Of a DNA stretch of 64,000 nt, positions 8,699 to 16,729 are shown in pieces; position 1 is the first letter of the stretch, and each line of letters opens with the position of its first letter. The position numbers and the translations under genes are program-made. The notes under the pieces are model-generated. The model saw nothing but the letters and a program-made list of their open reading frames with translations, was not told the origin of the DNA and did not search any database. The DNA lies in NCBI GenBank assembly GCA_963720645.1, contig CAVRFX010000008.1, forward strand, positions 1-64,000, read 5' to 3'. The stretch is from RYN-230 sp963720645 (GTDB taxonomy: Bacteria; Actinomycetota; Actinomycetes; Streptosporangiales; Streptosporangiaceae).

Positions 8699-9577
8699 GT
8701 GCGCGTGAGTCAACCCGCAGACGTCGTGAACCATCCTTCTGAGGTCGGCAGCGCCGGGGCCCGCCTGCCCAACCTGGCCCGCGCCGACATCGGCGTGATC
8801 GGCGGATCCGGGTTCTACGAGTTCCTGGAATCCGCCGACGAGGTCAGCGTGGACACCCCGTACGGCGTGCCCAGCGACCCGATCGTTACCGGCGAGGTGG
8901 GCGGCCGCAAGGTGGCGTTCGTGCCCCGGCACGGCCGCGACCACCGCTTCCCCCCGCACAAGATCCCGTACCGGGCCAACCTGTGGGCGCTGCGCTCGCT
9001 CGGCGTCCGCCAGATCGTGGCCCCGACCGCGGTGGGCTCGCTGAACCCCGCCCATGGTCCCGGCCGGCTGGCCATCCCGGACCAGATCGTGGACCGGACC
9101 ACGGGCCGCAGCCAGACCTTCTACGAGGAGCGGGGCGCGGTGCACATCCCGTTCGCCGACCCCTACTGCCCGGCCGGCCGGGCCCGCGCCATCGAGGCCG
9201 CCCGGGCCGCGGGCTGGGACCTGGCCGAGTCCGGGACGCTGGTCGTGATCGACGGGCCGCGGTTCTCGACCCGGGCCGAGTCGCGGTGGTACGCGGCCCA
9301 GGGCTGGTCCCTGATCGGGATGACCGGCCACCCCGAGGCGGTGCTGGCCCGCGAGCTGGCCCTCTGCTACACGGCCGTGGCGCTGGTCACCGACACCGAC
9401 GCCGGGGTGGAAGAAGGCGAGGGCGTCACCCAGGAAGAGGTGTTCAAGGTCTTCGCGAGCAACGTGGCCCGGCTGCGTGAGCTGGTCATCGACGTCATCG
9501 CGAACCTGCCGGCCGAGCGGACCTGCCCCTGCTCGCACGTCCTGGACGGCATCGAGCTCCCGATCCAGCTGCCGTAG
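8699..9577 (+). CDS. S-methyl-5'-thioadenosine phosphorylase (MTAP family)
   Basis: 292 residues. Phosphorolyses methylthioadenosine to adenine and methylthioribose-1-phosphate in methionine salvage. Motifs: ADIGVIGGSGFYEFLE, VAFVPRHGRDHRFPPHKI, VAPTAVGSLNPAHGPG, and GMTGHPEAVLARELALCYT with the purine-specificity region. The start is GTG 8699, or GTG 8705 two codons later; N-terminal residues before RADIG are poorly conserved. It follows FmdB by 21 bp and is probably co-transcribed with it. Confidence 0.9.
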   Translation: MRVSQPADVVNHPSEVGSAGARLPNLARADIGVIGGSGFYEFLESADEVSVDTPYGVPSDPIVTGEVGGRKVAFVPRHGRDHRFPPHKIPYRANLWALRSLGVRQIVAPTAVGSLNPAHGPGRLAIPDQIVDRTTGRSQTFYEERGAVHIPFADPYCPAGRARAIEAARAAGWDLAESGTLVVIDGPRFSTRAESRWYAAQGWSLIGMTGHPEAVLARELALCYTAVALVTDTDAGVEEGEGVTQEEVFKVFASNVARLRELVIDVIANLPAERTCPCSHVLDGIELPIQLP

Positions 9578-9619
9578 TTCGTGTCCGGCGGCCGCTGGTC
9601 TTCGTTATCTATCCGGGGG

Positions 9620-10078
9620 TCAGTCGAGGTCGCCGTGCTCGATCCGGGCCAGCCGCCGCTGCCGGACCAGCTGGTCGAACTCGTGCTCCACGGTCACGTC
9701 GCCCGGGGTCAGCGCGGCGAAGATCCCGGTAATGTCGCGCATGCTGATCACGCCGAGCAGTTCGCCGTCCTGCACCACCGGCAGGTGCCTGATCCAGCGG
9801 GCCGCCATCTCCCGGGCCGCCTCGTGCAGCGGCATGTCCGGCGGCACGGTGAACACCTCCGTGGTCATCGCCTCGTCCACCGTGCTCATCTCCGGATCGG
9901 CGCCGAGGGCGACCGCCCGCAGCAGGTCCCGCTCGGTGATGATCCCGGCGAGCCGCCCGTGCTCGGAAATCAGCAGCGACCCGGTCTGCTGCCGCCACAT
10001 CCGCTCGGCCGCGGCGCGCAGCGTGTCGGAGGCCGTTTCCGTGATGGTGGCCTGGGTCATGACGTCTCGTACCCGCAC
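9620..10078 (-). CDS. CBS-domain pair protein
   Basis: 152 residues made of two CBS motifs: VRVRDVMTQATITETASD / GIITERDLLRAVALG, then VDEAMTTEVFTVPP / LLGVISMRDITGIFA. CBS pairs bind adenosine ligands and commonly act as energy or redox sensors; the partner here is unknown. GTG 10078 is preceded by AAGGAG at suitable spacing, so the open frame upstream of it is not used. It resembles the protein at 39801-40211. It is convergent with the MTAP gene. Confidence 0.85.
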   Translation of the reverse strand: MRVRDVMTQATITETASDTLRAAAERMWRQQTGSLLISEHGRLAGIITERDLLRAVALGADPEMSTVDEAMTTEVFTVPPDMPLHEAAREMAARWIRHLPVVQDGELLGVISMRDITGIFAALTPGDVTVEHEFDQLVRQRRLARIEHGDLD

Positions 10079-10189
10079 GGGGTGCGCTCCTTGTTCGCGT
10101 GCCTGGCTGTCAGGGGTTGCGTACACACTACGGTCGCCGGACCGCGCCCGGCCGCCCGGTCCGGTGGGGTATGCCGGGGCGTGCCGGGC

Positions 10190-10345
10190 TGGCAGGCCCG
10201 GTGCCGTTCCGGGCGGGTGCTGTCCCGGGCGGGTGCCGTGCCGGACGGGCCGGTGCCGCCGCCTGCCGCGCGCCGGTGCCGTCCGGCCGGTGCCGCGCCT
10301 GCCGGTGCCGTGCCGGCCGGTGCCGTGCCTGCCGGGCCGGTCAGG
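10190..10345. repeat. Low-complexity GCCGGTGCCGTGCC repeats
   Basis: Between the CBS gene and tRNA-Arg, short units around GCCGGTGCCGTGCC and CCGGTGCCG recur many times with variation. Open frames through it are compositional. No gene is supported. Confidence 0.75.
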
Positions 10346-10422
10346 ACTGCCCGGTCCGCCGGGCAACCGGCTACGCTAGATCGCGCCTGTGCTGTGGCGG
10401 CCGGCCGCCGCGGCCCCGGCTG

Positions 10423-10495
10423 GCCCCGATAGCTCAGCGGATAGAGCAACTGCCTCCTAAGCAGTAGGTCGCGCGTTCGAGTCGCGCTCGGGGCG
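10423..10495 (+). tRNA. tRNA-Arg(CCT)
   Basis: 73-nt cloverleaf. Acceptor GCCCCGA pairs perfectly with TCGGGGC, discriminator G. The anticodon stem ACTGC/GCAGT holds loop CTCCTAA, giving anticodon CCT. The T-arm is GCGCG-TTCGAGT-CGCGC. No CCA is encoded. Its 3' part is duplicated at 11426-11472, marking it as an integration target. Confidence 0.96.
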
Positions 10496-10497
10496 CT
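10451..10497 (+). repeat. Attachment-site-like direct repeat, copy 1 (in tRNA-Arg)
   Basis: 47 bp from the anticodon stem to just past the tRNA 3' end are identical to 11426-11472. Flanking bases differ on both sides. This is the classic footprint of integration into a tRNA gene (attL/attR). Confidence 0.9.
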
Positions 10498-10608
10498 ACC
10501 AGGGAAAACGTCCTCCGGGGTCGCGTGCACAGCGGTGGGTGAGCAACTAACCGTGCCGGGCGCGATTCGCGGGCTGTGAATGTCACAGGATCTCGGTACG
10601 GTGGTGCC

Positions 10609-10857
10609 ATGACTGCATACCCAGCCGGTGATCCAGGCCCGTACGAGGTGATCCACCTGGGCGGTGAGGCGGCCGCGATCGTGCCGCTTGGGGAGCTGCG
10701 GCAGCTCCAGGCGGTGCAGCGTCATGCGTCGCCGGAGCTTTTGGAGGAGGCCGAGGTCGAAGCCACGCTGGCGGCGCATCGGGAGTGGGTGGCGGCCGGG
10801 CGGCCCGGGGCCGTCTCGCATGAAGAGGCGATGGCCGAGCTGCTCCGCGAGCAGTGA
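10609..10857 (+). CDS. Antitoxin of a type II toxin-antitoxin pair
   Basis: 82 residues from ATG 10609. The N-terminal half (YEVIHLGGEAAAIVPLGELRQLQA) resembles Phd/YefM-type antitoxins, which bind promoter DNA. The helical acidic C-terminus (LLEEAEVEATLAAHREW...SHEEAMAELL) would wrap the toxin. It overlaps the toxin gene by GTGA. Both lie within the 47-bp repeats next to tRNA-Arg. A degraded copy of its 3' half is present at 16557-16697. Antitoxin role is inferred from partner, size and overlap. Confidence 0.75.
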   Translation: MTAYPAGDPGPYEVIHLGGEAAAIVPLGELRQLQAVQRHASPELLEEAEVEATLAAHREWVAAGRPGAVSHEEAMAELLREQ

Positions 10858-11084
10858 GGATCGAGTGGTCTCCTGCGGCGCGGGTCTCGGCGCGGCGCTT
10901 CATGGAGGATCAGGACGGGATGCGCGCGATCGGTGCAGCGGTGGCGGCGCTCGTCTTAGATCCCTACCCTCCGGAGGGTTTTCACCGGGGTGAGTATCAC
11001 CGTTTGCGTGTGGGCCGGTTCAGAGTTGTCTATGTCGTTGACGATGATCTGATTACGGTGGAGCGTGTTGACCGGGTTGGATGA
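10854..11084 (+). CDS. RelE/ParE-family toxin
   Basis: 76 residues starting at GTG 10854, overlapping the antitoxin stop. The RelE/ParE pattern is clear: IEWSPAARVSARRFM at the start, a central basic segment, and EYHRLRVGRFRVVYVVDDDLITVERVDRV, the beta-hairpin with conserved Arg residues. RelE members cleave mRNA on ribosomes and ParE members poison gyrase; the sequence does not decide between them. Expressed with the upstream antitoxin. Confidence 0.82.
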   Translation: MRIEWSPAARVSARRFMEDQDGMRAIGAAVAALVLDPYPPEGFHRGEYHRLRVGRFRVVYVVDDDLITVERVDRVG

Positions 11085-11425
11085 TTTGGCGGGACTTCGG
11101 CAGCGCCTATGGAGGCGTTCCGGTGCCTACCATTGTCGCCATGTATCCGTGATTTCCCAGCGTCCTAGACTCAGGCCAGAGCTTGGCAGCGCACATCTGA
11201 TCCGGTGTCAGCGCGCCCTGCGTCAGTTGGGCTGCCTCCTCCTCGACTCGCCTTCGCCACCCATCACTAGGTCGCCTCGCCATGCGCGCATCATAGGCTC
11301 ACGTGCCGAAATGAGTGTGCGAGGTCGCCCGGGGGAAGATCGTTTAGACAGCAACTGCGCCTTTGGCGGTTTTCGCTCGCTGGTGACGTGCGTCGTTGCT
11401 GGTCTGCACAGCGCTGGGGCGGTTG
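11085..11425. other. Non-coding remainder of the tRNA-Arg island
   Basis: About 340 bp between the toxin and the second repeat with no supported gene. GC is lower than the surroundings and codon structure is absent. A segment at 11350-11393 (GCAACTGC...CTTTGGC...GACGTGCG) has a looser relative at 15716-15755. It may be the scar of a larger deleted element. Confidence 0.55.
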
Positions 11426-11472
11426 TGCCTCCTAAGCAGTAGGTCGCGCGTTCGAGTCGCGCTCGGGGCGCT
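11426..11472 (+). repeat. Attachment-site-like direct repeat, copy 2
   Basis: Exact 47-bp copy of 10451-10497. It contains only the anticodon-to-3'-end half of tRNA-Arg, so it is not a functional tRNA. It bounds the small island on its right. Confidence 0.9.
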
Positions 11473-11539
11473 TAGCTTCCCTTGCCGGTCAGGCCCGGTT
11501 TTGGCTTCTGCAATGATCTTCAGGAGGCTGCTTCCGGGG

Positions 11540-12112
11540 CTAGTCTTCTTTCCCGAAGTCCTCGTCGTCTTCCGGGAAGTCCTCGAACTGCGGCATTGGC
11601 AGCCGGAGTGCCTGCGACCGCCGCACCGCGGCGGTGAAGATCAGCCCGGTCGCCACAATCGCGAGTTCCGTCGCGTAGGAGAAGAACCAGATGCCGGGCC
11701 GCACGTGGGCGCCAACGGCACCCAGCCAGCTGAGCAGGCCAAGGCCGAGCGTGACAGCCTGAATCGATATCGCGGTCTGTACCACCTGACGTGCATGGTC
11801 CGTCAGGCCGCCCGTGAACGCCACGAGGATGACCGACACTATCGGCAGCAGGAAGATGCCGCCAGCGACGAATTGCGGCGCCACAGCCGCTGCCCGGAGC
11901 CCGAAGGTCGTTACGGGGACTGGACCGGGGACTGGACCGGGAGCGGTGATGGGGGGAGTGCCGGGCTCGCCAAACAGCTGCCATGCGCTGATAAGCAGGC
12001 CGATGGCCGTGAGGACGAGCAGCGTCCAGGCGATTGGCTCGCGGAGGCGGCGCGCGCTGTCCCATTCCTCCGCAGTTTCTGACGGCGCCTCTTCGCGCCG
12101 CTGATCATCCAT
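11540..12112 (-). CDS. Uncharacterised membrane protein
   Basis: 190 residues from ATG 12112, preceded by GAGG at 7 nt. The N-terminus is charged and cytoplasmic-looking. Four hydrophobic segments follow (PIAWTLLVLTAIGLLI, FVAGGIFLLPIVSVILV, IQAVTLGLGLLSWLGAV, ATELAIVATGLIFTA), with a strongly acidic C-terminus EDFPEDDEDFGKED. A short Pro/Gly/Val repeat (GPVPGPVPV) lies after the first segment. I recognise no family. It is the first gene after the tRNA-Arg island. Confidence 0.7.
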   Translation of the reverse strand: MDDQRREEAPSETAEEWDSARRLREPIAWTLLVLTAIGLLISAWQLFGEPGTPPITAPGPVPGPVPVTTFGLRAAAVAPQFVAGGIFLLPIVSVILVAFTGGLTDHARQVVQTAISIQAVTLGLGLLSWLGAVGAHVRPGIWFFSYATELAIVATGLIFTAAVRRSQALRLPMPQFEDFPEDDEDFGKED

Positions 12113-12142
12113 GCCTAACCTCATTTCGAAGGAAATGCACAA

Positions 12143-12527
12143 GACACGCTAGCCGCCTTTGGCGAAGAATGCGTTCGCTAATGATGCTGTCAGTGGCGCG
12201 GCCGCCGTGCGGAGCCGTACCGGCGCTGTAGGGCTGAAATCCAGGTGATCGGCAACATGGAAATCGGTGCTGATCACGAACTTCAACCCCCGTAACTCGA
12301 GCCGTCCTGATGTCATCGGAGGGGAGATCGATCGTTCGGGACGTAAGCCTATTCTCAGGTTGGTGCCCGTCGCGGCACGGGTGCAGAGCAGTTCAGGGCC
12401 GAATCGCCAGCTCCGAGCATGGCTGCCCGCGCTGGGCAAAACCGGGCTCCAGAGCCGCAGATCAATCCCGCCCACAGCACGCGGGCGGGTCTTGCCCAAG
12501 GCCATCTACCTCGCCGCACGCGAAGTG
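12143..12527. other. Intergenic region without a supported gene
   Basis: 385 bp between two leftward genes. Open frames exist on both strands but show no recognisable domain and lack good starts. The lower GC content suggests acquired or decayed DNA. Confidence 0.5.
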
Positions 12528-13256
12528 TCAGTAGCTCAGCTGCTCATCCCAGTCGGTTCCGCGCCCCTCCGGGGTGAGGTCGAACAGGTTCCACAGCGGC
12601 TCAAGGGTGCCGACGTGGCGGGGGCCTTGCCCGGGATCGAAGGGCGCGTAGAACAGTTCCGAGCCCCAGAAGTGGCGGATCGTGTTCCCGTCACGGTGGA
12701 ACACGTTCAGCATCGGCTGCTGCTCCCCGTCGGGGGTCTCGGCCAGGTAGTCACGGTTATAGGTGGTTCCGGCCGAGGACAACAGGCGCAGGTGCCGCCA
12801 GCCGCGTTCGGCGGCGAATGTGACGATGCGCTCGATGGGCGCCTTTCCGGCGACCGCGAGATTGGTGTGCTGGGCGGCGTGCTCGGCGGCGCCGTCGAGC
12901 TGGTCGAGCAGCGCCGTGCACGACGGGCATGGGCCCTGAGCCAGCGGCAGCAGCGCGGTTTGCCCGTCTGCCGGGCCGGGCCGGGCGTCCTCCGAATCGC
13001 GCGGGAACATCATGCTGTAGATCACCAGCGAGTCCTTGCCCGGTGCGAACAGCTCTGACAGCCGCACCTCGGCCGGCCCGCCGTCCGGTCCTTGGCCGTG
13101 AAAGACGTAGTCCTGCGGCACAAGCCCGCCAGGGGGCAACCGGCGCCTGGCGGCAGCTACCGCCTCCATGGCGCGGCGCAACTCTATTTCCTGCTCCAGC
13201 AGCCGGTTCCGGGCGGCCCGGTACTCGGCTGACTCTCCGGGAAACGCGATGGCCAT
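12528..13256 (-). CDS. DUF899-family thioredoxin-like protein
   Basis: 242 residues. Matches the DUF899 pattern: N-terminal AARNRLLEQEIELRRAMEAVAAARRRLPPGG, then DYVFHGQGPDG, LSELFAPGKDSLVIYSMMFP, a CPSC pair in GPCPSCTALLDQLDGA, and a C-terminal RHFWGSELFYAPFDPGQGPRH block (shown in pieces). The fold is thioredoxin-like and the CxxC may be redox active, but function is unknown. Start ATG 13256 gives the usual length. Confidence 0.85.
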   Translation of the reverse strand: MAIAFPGESAEYRAARNRLLEQEIELRRAMEAVAAARRRLPPGGLVPQDYVFHGQGPDGGPAEVRLSELFAPGKDSLVIYSMMFPRDSEDARPGPADGQTALLPLAQGPCPSCTALLDQLDGAAEHAAQHTNLAVAGKAPIERIVTFAAERGWRHLRLLSSAGTTYNRDYLAETPDGEQQPMLNVFHRDGNTIRHFWGSELFYAPFDPGQGPRHVGTLEPLWNLFDLTPEGRGTDWDEQLSY

Positions 13257-13311
13257 CGGACCTCCTCGGGAACTCGCCTACACCCGTACGCTAAGCCAGG
13301 CAAGGCAGGAA

Positions 13312-13770
13312 TCAGTGACGATCCGTGTGGGCGTATCCAGGATGGGCTCGCTCCCAGGCTAAGTGGTGCGTCGTTTTCGAGCAGTGCCCGGAGACGGAGG
13401 GCATCTCCTCTTTCGTGGAGATGGCCGTGCTGAAACGGACGATGTCGGGCATGGCGAGCAGGGTGCCAGCGATGCGGTGGAAGTCCGCGCTATCACGTGC
13501 GACGACTTTGGCCAGCAGGTCGGAATCTCCCGTGACGGCGTGAATCTCGATTACCTCGGGAATGCCGCGAAGCGCGTCAATGGCACGCTGGCCCGTGGCC
13601 TGGCTTAGCGAGACGGACACGAAAGCCGTGAGGCTCCGGCCCAGGGACGCCGGGTCGAGGTGGCGACTGAAATCACGCAGTGCACCCGAGGCGCGCATCT
13701 GCTGCAGCCGGGCCTGCACCGTGTTAACGCCTCTGTTGCGCAGCAGGATTTGCCGCTGCGCGCTGATCGC
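13312..13770 (-). pseudogene. Lrp/AsnC-family regulator, 5'-truncated
   Basis: The frame encodes the second HTH helix (NTVQARLQQMRASGALRDF) and a full RAM/ligand domain (FVSVSLSQATGQRAIDALRGIPEVIEIHAVTGDSDLLAKV...), but the expected N-terminal helix and start codon are missing. Upstream, the sequence switches into the start of an opposed YitT-like gene fragment. This indicates a rearrangement junction near 13770. The C-terminal HTTH-like tail is non-canonical. Confidence 0.7.
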
Positions 13771-14100
13771 ATGAGCCTGACCTCTTCTGCGGTCACCGCC
13801 GCCCACGCTGCCACTTCTGCGGCTGACGCGCCTTCGCCAGCCGCTTTGCGGCACACGATGATCGAAGACGTCGCAGGGATCATGACGGGTGCGTTCCTGG
13901 CGTCCGCCGAACTGTTCCTGATCAACACCGGCGGCGTCATCACCGGCGGCAGCGGGTCAGAACGATTTCCCATCAGGGTTAAATCGGGGTTCTCCCCTAT
14001 GGCATGGGGCTGGCTCGTGCCGTCAGACTGGCTCATGCAGCTAGTCAATGACACGGTGGCGCCAACCGCCGGGTACTCATCGCGACGGCGCTGCGCCTAG
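13771..14100 (+). pseudogene. YitT-family membrane protein, N-terminal fragment
   Basis: ATG 13771 opens a frame with RHTMIEDVAGIMTGAFLASAELFLINTGGVITGGS, matching the start of YitT/DUF161 transporters (listed in pieces: MIEDVAGIMTG, then GGVITGGS). After about residue 60 the similarity stops and the frame runs into unrelated sequence. The other transmembrane helices are absent, so it is a truncated remnant fused to unrelated DNA. It faces the Lrp fragment, so this may once have been a divergent regulator-transporter pair. Confidence 0.55.
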
Positions 14101-14167
14101 CCCTGTAAACGGACAGGCCATCTGTCTCGGATATCGGAAGTGATCTGCAGAGAAAGCCGGCACCGCC

Positions 14168-14629
14168 ATGCATGAAGACAACGAGGGCCGCCTTGACGCG
14201 GCCGAGCAGCTCGCCGAACACAACCCCCACACCGCCGCCGAAGCCTTCTCAGCCATCGCCTGCGACCAAGAAGCTGGTGACGAGGTGCGGCTGTCCGCCG
14301 CCGAGCAGCTCGCCGCCGTTGACCCCCAGGCCGCCGTCAAAGCATTCTCCGCTATCGCTCGCGACCAAGAAGCTGGTGACGAGGTGCGGCTGTCTGCCGC
14401 CGAGGGGCTCGCCGCCGTCGCCCCGCAGGCTGCGGCTCCGGCCTGCCTGGCCATCGCCTGCGACCGGGAGGTCGGTGACGAGGTGCGCCTGTCCGCCGCC
14501 GAGCAGCTCGCTGCGGTTGACCCGCGCGCTGCCGCCCCGGCCTGCCTGGCCATAGCCCGAGACGAAGAGGTCGGTGACGAGGTGCGCCTGTCCGCTGCGC
14601 AGCTCGCGGCCCTCGACCCTAGCGCTTGA
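14168..14629 (+). CDS. Tandem 33-residue helical repeat protein (HEAT-like)
   Basis: 153 residues composed almost entirely of about 4.5 copies of a 33-residue unit, for example DEVRLSAAEQLAAVDPQAA followed by a xxAFxAIAxDxEAG half. Each unit predicts two helices with small hydrophobics, as in HEAT/LRV-type alpha-solenoids. Neighbouring copies are close to identical at DNA level, so recent expansion or homogenisation is likely. Probable protein-binding scaffold; no partner is evident. ATG 14168 lacks a strong ribosome-binding site. Confidence 0.65.
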   Translation: MHEDNEGRLDAAEQLAEHNPHTAAEAFSAIACDQEAGDEVRLSAAEQLAAVDPQAAVKAFSAIARDQEAGDEVRLSAAEGLAAVAPQAAAPACLAIACDREVGDEVRLSAAEQLAAVDPRAAAPACLAIARDEEVGDEVRLSAAQLAALDPSA

Positions 14630-14736
14630 ACCCGCAGTTACCGGCCGGTCGCCAGCCGAGCTGGCGCAATGTGACTGCTGCATGCGCTGCGGATCCGCGG
14701 CCGGATCGGCCGTCGGCGGCCGGATAGCCTGCCGTC

Positions 14737-15675
14737 GTGAGCGTGATCGACTGGCTGCTCGACGGTGACCCCGCGATCCGCTGGCAGGTGCTGCGGGATC
14801 TCATGAACGCGCCGGGCGGCGACGTGGCGGCCGAGCGGGCCCGGGTGGAGCACGATGGCTGGGGTGCGCGCCTGCTCGCGCTGGAGGATTCCGACGGGCT
14901 CTGGGATGGCGGCGCTTGCTTCCCGGCGTCCTTTACCGGCAGTGAACCGGGGCAGCCCTGGACGGCCACGATGCATACGCTGCAGACTCTGCGGGTCCTG
15001 GGGCTTGACCCGGCGTCGGAGTCCGCCCGCCGGGCGATCAGGCTCGTTGCGGAGAACGGTCGCTGGGAGCACGCCGGGCAGCGCTACTTCGACGGGGAGG
15101 TCGAGCCCTGCATCAACGGCAGGACGATCGAGACCGGTGCGTACTTCGGGGTGGACGTCGGGGCGGTCGTCGCGCGGATCCTCGCCGGGCAGCTCGCTGA
15201 TGGCGGCTGGAACTGCGAGACCGAGAATGGATCGGTCCGATCTTCCTTCGACACGACGATCAACGTGCTCGACGGCCTGCTCGAGTTCGAGCGCGCGACC
15301 GGCGGGTCCGCGAAGGTGCGCACGGCCCGCCGGAGCGGTGAGGAGTACCTGCTTGAGCGCGCCCTGTTCCGCCGCAAGACCACGGGGGCCATCGTCCAGC
15401 CGGCGTATCTCGAGTTCGCGTTCCCGTACTACTGGCACTACGACGTGCTGCGTGCCCTCGACTACTTCCGGCGGTCGGGTGCAGACCCGGATCCCCGGAT
15501 GGCGGAGGCGGCAGCGGTCGTGCAGGGCAAGCGGCAGCCCGACGGCCGGTGGCTGCTCGACCGCGTCCATCCGGGGTGCGTCCACTTCGAGCTCGAAGGC
15601 GGCGTGGGCACACCGAGCCGCTGGAACACCCTCCGCGCGCTCAGGGTGCTCAAGTGGTGGGACAGAATCGCCTGA
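14737..15675 (+). CDS. Squalene cyclase-like alpha/alpha-toroid protein
   Basis: 312 residues, GTG 14737. Repeated helical hairpins with QW-like motifs (SDGLWDGG, LADGGWNCE, KRQPDGRWLLD) and TMHTLQTLRVLGLDP are typical of prenyltransferase/squalene-cyclase toroids found as stand-alone proteins in actinobacteria. It lacks the DxDD acid motif of true class II cyclases, so catalysis of squalene is unlikely. The start DWLLDGDPAIRWQVLRDL is conserved in this group as I recall it. Function unknown. Confidence 0.75.
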   Translation: MSVIDWLLDGDPAIRWQVLRDLMNAPGGDVAAERARVEHDGWGARLLALEDSDGLWDGGACFPASFTGSEPGQPWTATMHTLQTLRVLGLDPASESARRAIRLVAENGRWEHAGQRYFDGEVEPCINGRTIETGAYFGVDVGAVVARILAGQLADGGWNCETENGSVRSSFDTTINVLDGLLEFERATGGSAKVRTARRSGEEYLLERALFRRKTTGAIVQPAYLEFAFPYYWHYDVLRALDYFRRSGADPDPRMAEAAAVVQGKRQPDGRWLLDRVHPGCVHFELEGGVGTPSRWNTLRALRVLKWWDRIA

Positions 15676-15769
15676 CGACCGAACGATGGAGGGCGAGCAG
15701 AGTGCGTTCAGGGAGCAACTGCCTTTGGCTGTTCCGCTCCGCGGCGACGTGCGGCGCTGAGGTGCGCCA

Positions 15770-16510
15770 CTAGACCGCCCACAGCAGGCAGAAAGGCTTA
15801 CTGGCCGGATCGGCGTAGACGCGCCAGTTTGGGCCGGCGCCGTCCAGTCGGGTGGCGCCGATGTCAAGGACGGCCCGTTCCGCCGTGTCCACGTCCTGGA
15901 CCGTGACGTCGAGGTGGATCTGCTGCGGGTACGCCGGATCCGGCCAGCGTGGCGCGCTGTAGTGCTCCACCTGCTGGAACATCACCGGCTGCGCGCCGTC
16001 CTCGCCGATCATGGCGACCCCGTCCGCCTCGTACGTCACCGGCTTGCCGAGCAGCTCCGCGTAGAAGTGGCTCAGCGCCTTCGCGTCGGGGCAGTCGAGC
16101 ATGACGCCCATCAGGGTGGTCCGCGGATCGTCCGGGTTGAGGCACAGGTCGAACGGGTGGCCGGCCGGGTCGGCCAGCGTGTGCCACCGCTCGTTGCGGC
16201 GCAGCAGGGTGGCGCCGAGTTGCTGGGCGCGTTCGGCCGCCGCGTCGATGTCCGGCACCCGGAAGTCGAGATGGGCCTGCTGCGGACGGTCCTGGTCCGG
16301 CCAGTGGGGCGGCACGTGGTCGATGGCCTGTTGCAGGCCCATCCGCCAGCCGTCACCGGTGTCGAGCGTGATCCAGTCATCGTCGTCGTTGGGGACGCGT
16401 TGCCAGCCGGCTAGCTGCTCGTAGAACGTGGCCAGGTGGTCGATGTCCGGGGCGTCGAGCGCCACAGCCCGCAGTGAGCCGATCGCCCGTGAGTGCGGTT
16501 CGGAGGTCAT
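15770..16510 (-). CDS. VOC-family protein with two glyoxalase-like domains
   Basis: 246 residues from ATG 16510 (GGGGGT directly upstream). Two VOC halves: LRAVALDAPDIDHLATFYEQLAGW ... HLDFRVPDIDAAAERAQQLGA, then TLMGVMLDCPDAKALSHFYAELLGKPV ... HLDVTVQDVDTAERAVLDIGA. Both end with a YADPAS/LADPAGHPFDLC motif. The pairing of two modules is common in actinobacterial glyoxalase/bleomycin-resistance-like proteins. Substrate unknown. Confidence 0.88.
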   Translation of the reverse strand: MTSEPHSRAIGSLRAVALDAPDIDHLATFYEQLAGWQRVPNDDDDWITLDTGDGWRMGLQQAIDHVPPHWPDQDRPQQAHLDFRVPDIDAAAERAQQLGATLLRRNERWHTLADPAGHPFDLCLNPDDPRTTLMGVMLDCPDAKALSHFYAELLGKPVTYEADGVAMIGEDGAQPVMFQQVEHYSAPRWPDPAYPQQIHLDVTVQDVDTAERAVLDIGATRLDGAGPNWRVYADPASKPFCLLWAV

Positions 16511-16556
16511 ACCCCCGATCCTGCCGATCCCGGGGACGGCCCGCCACCGGAGCACC

Positions 16557-16697
16557 GGAGCTCCTGGAGGAAGATGACGTCGAAGCGGCGCTGGCGGCAC
16601 ATCGGGAGTGGGTGGCGGCCGGGCGGCCCGGAGCGGTCTCGTACGAGGAGGCGATGGCCGGGCCGCTCCGCCAGCAGTGAGGATGGGGTGGTCTCCT
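16557..16697 (+). pseudogene. Remnant of a toxin-antitoxin locus (antitoxin 3' half)
   Basis: About 140 bp matching 10735-10873: the residues ELLEEDDVEAALAAHREW and WVAAGRPGAVSYEEAMA parallel the antitoxin, including the TGAGGAT stop/start overlap and GGTCTCCT at the toxin start, after which similarity ends. Neither the antitoxin N-terminus nor the toxin body is present. It is a relic of a second copy. Confidence 0.8.
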
Positions 16698-16729
16698 TAA
16701 TCCTGGCTCAACGATCGGGGCGCCCTCAT

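Noticed and set aside
10099..10467. Coding frame across the GCCGGTGCC repeats before tRNA-Arg
   Set aside because: Composition is repeat-derived and the frame enters the tRNA; no domain.
11426..11472. Second tRNA-Arg gene
   Set aside because: Only the anticodon-stem-to-3'-end half is present; the acceptor 5' strand and D-arm are missing, so it is an att-like repeat.
12149..12505. 118-codon frame on the minus strand
   Set aside because: No recognisable domain and no start signal; it overlaps lower-GC intergenic DNA.
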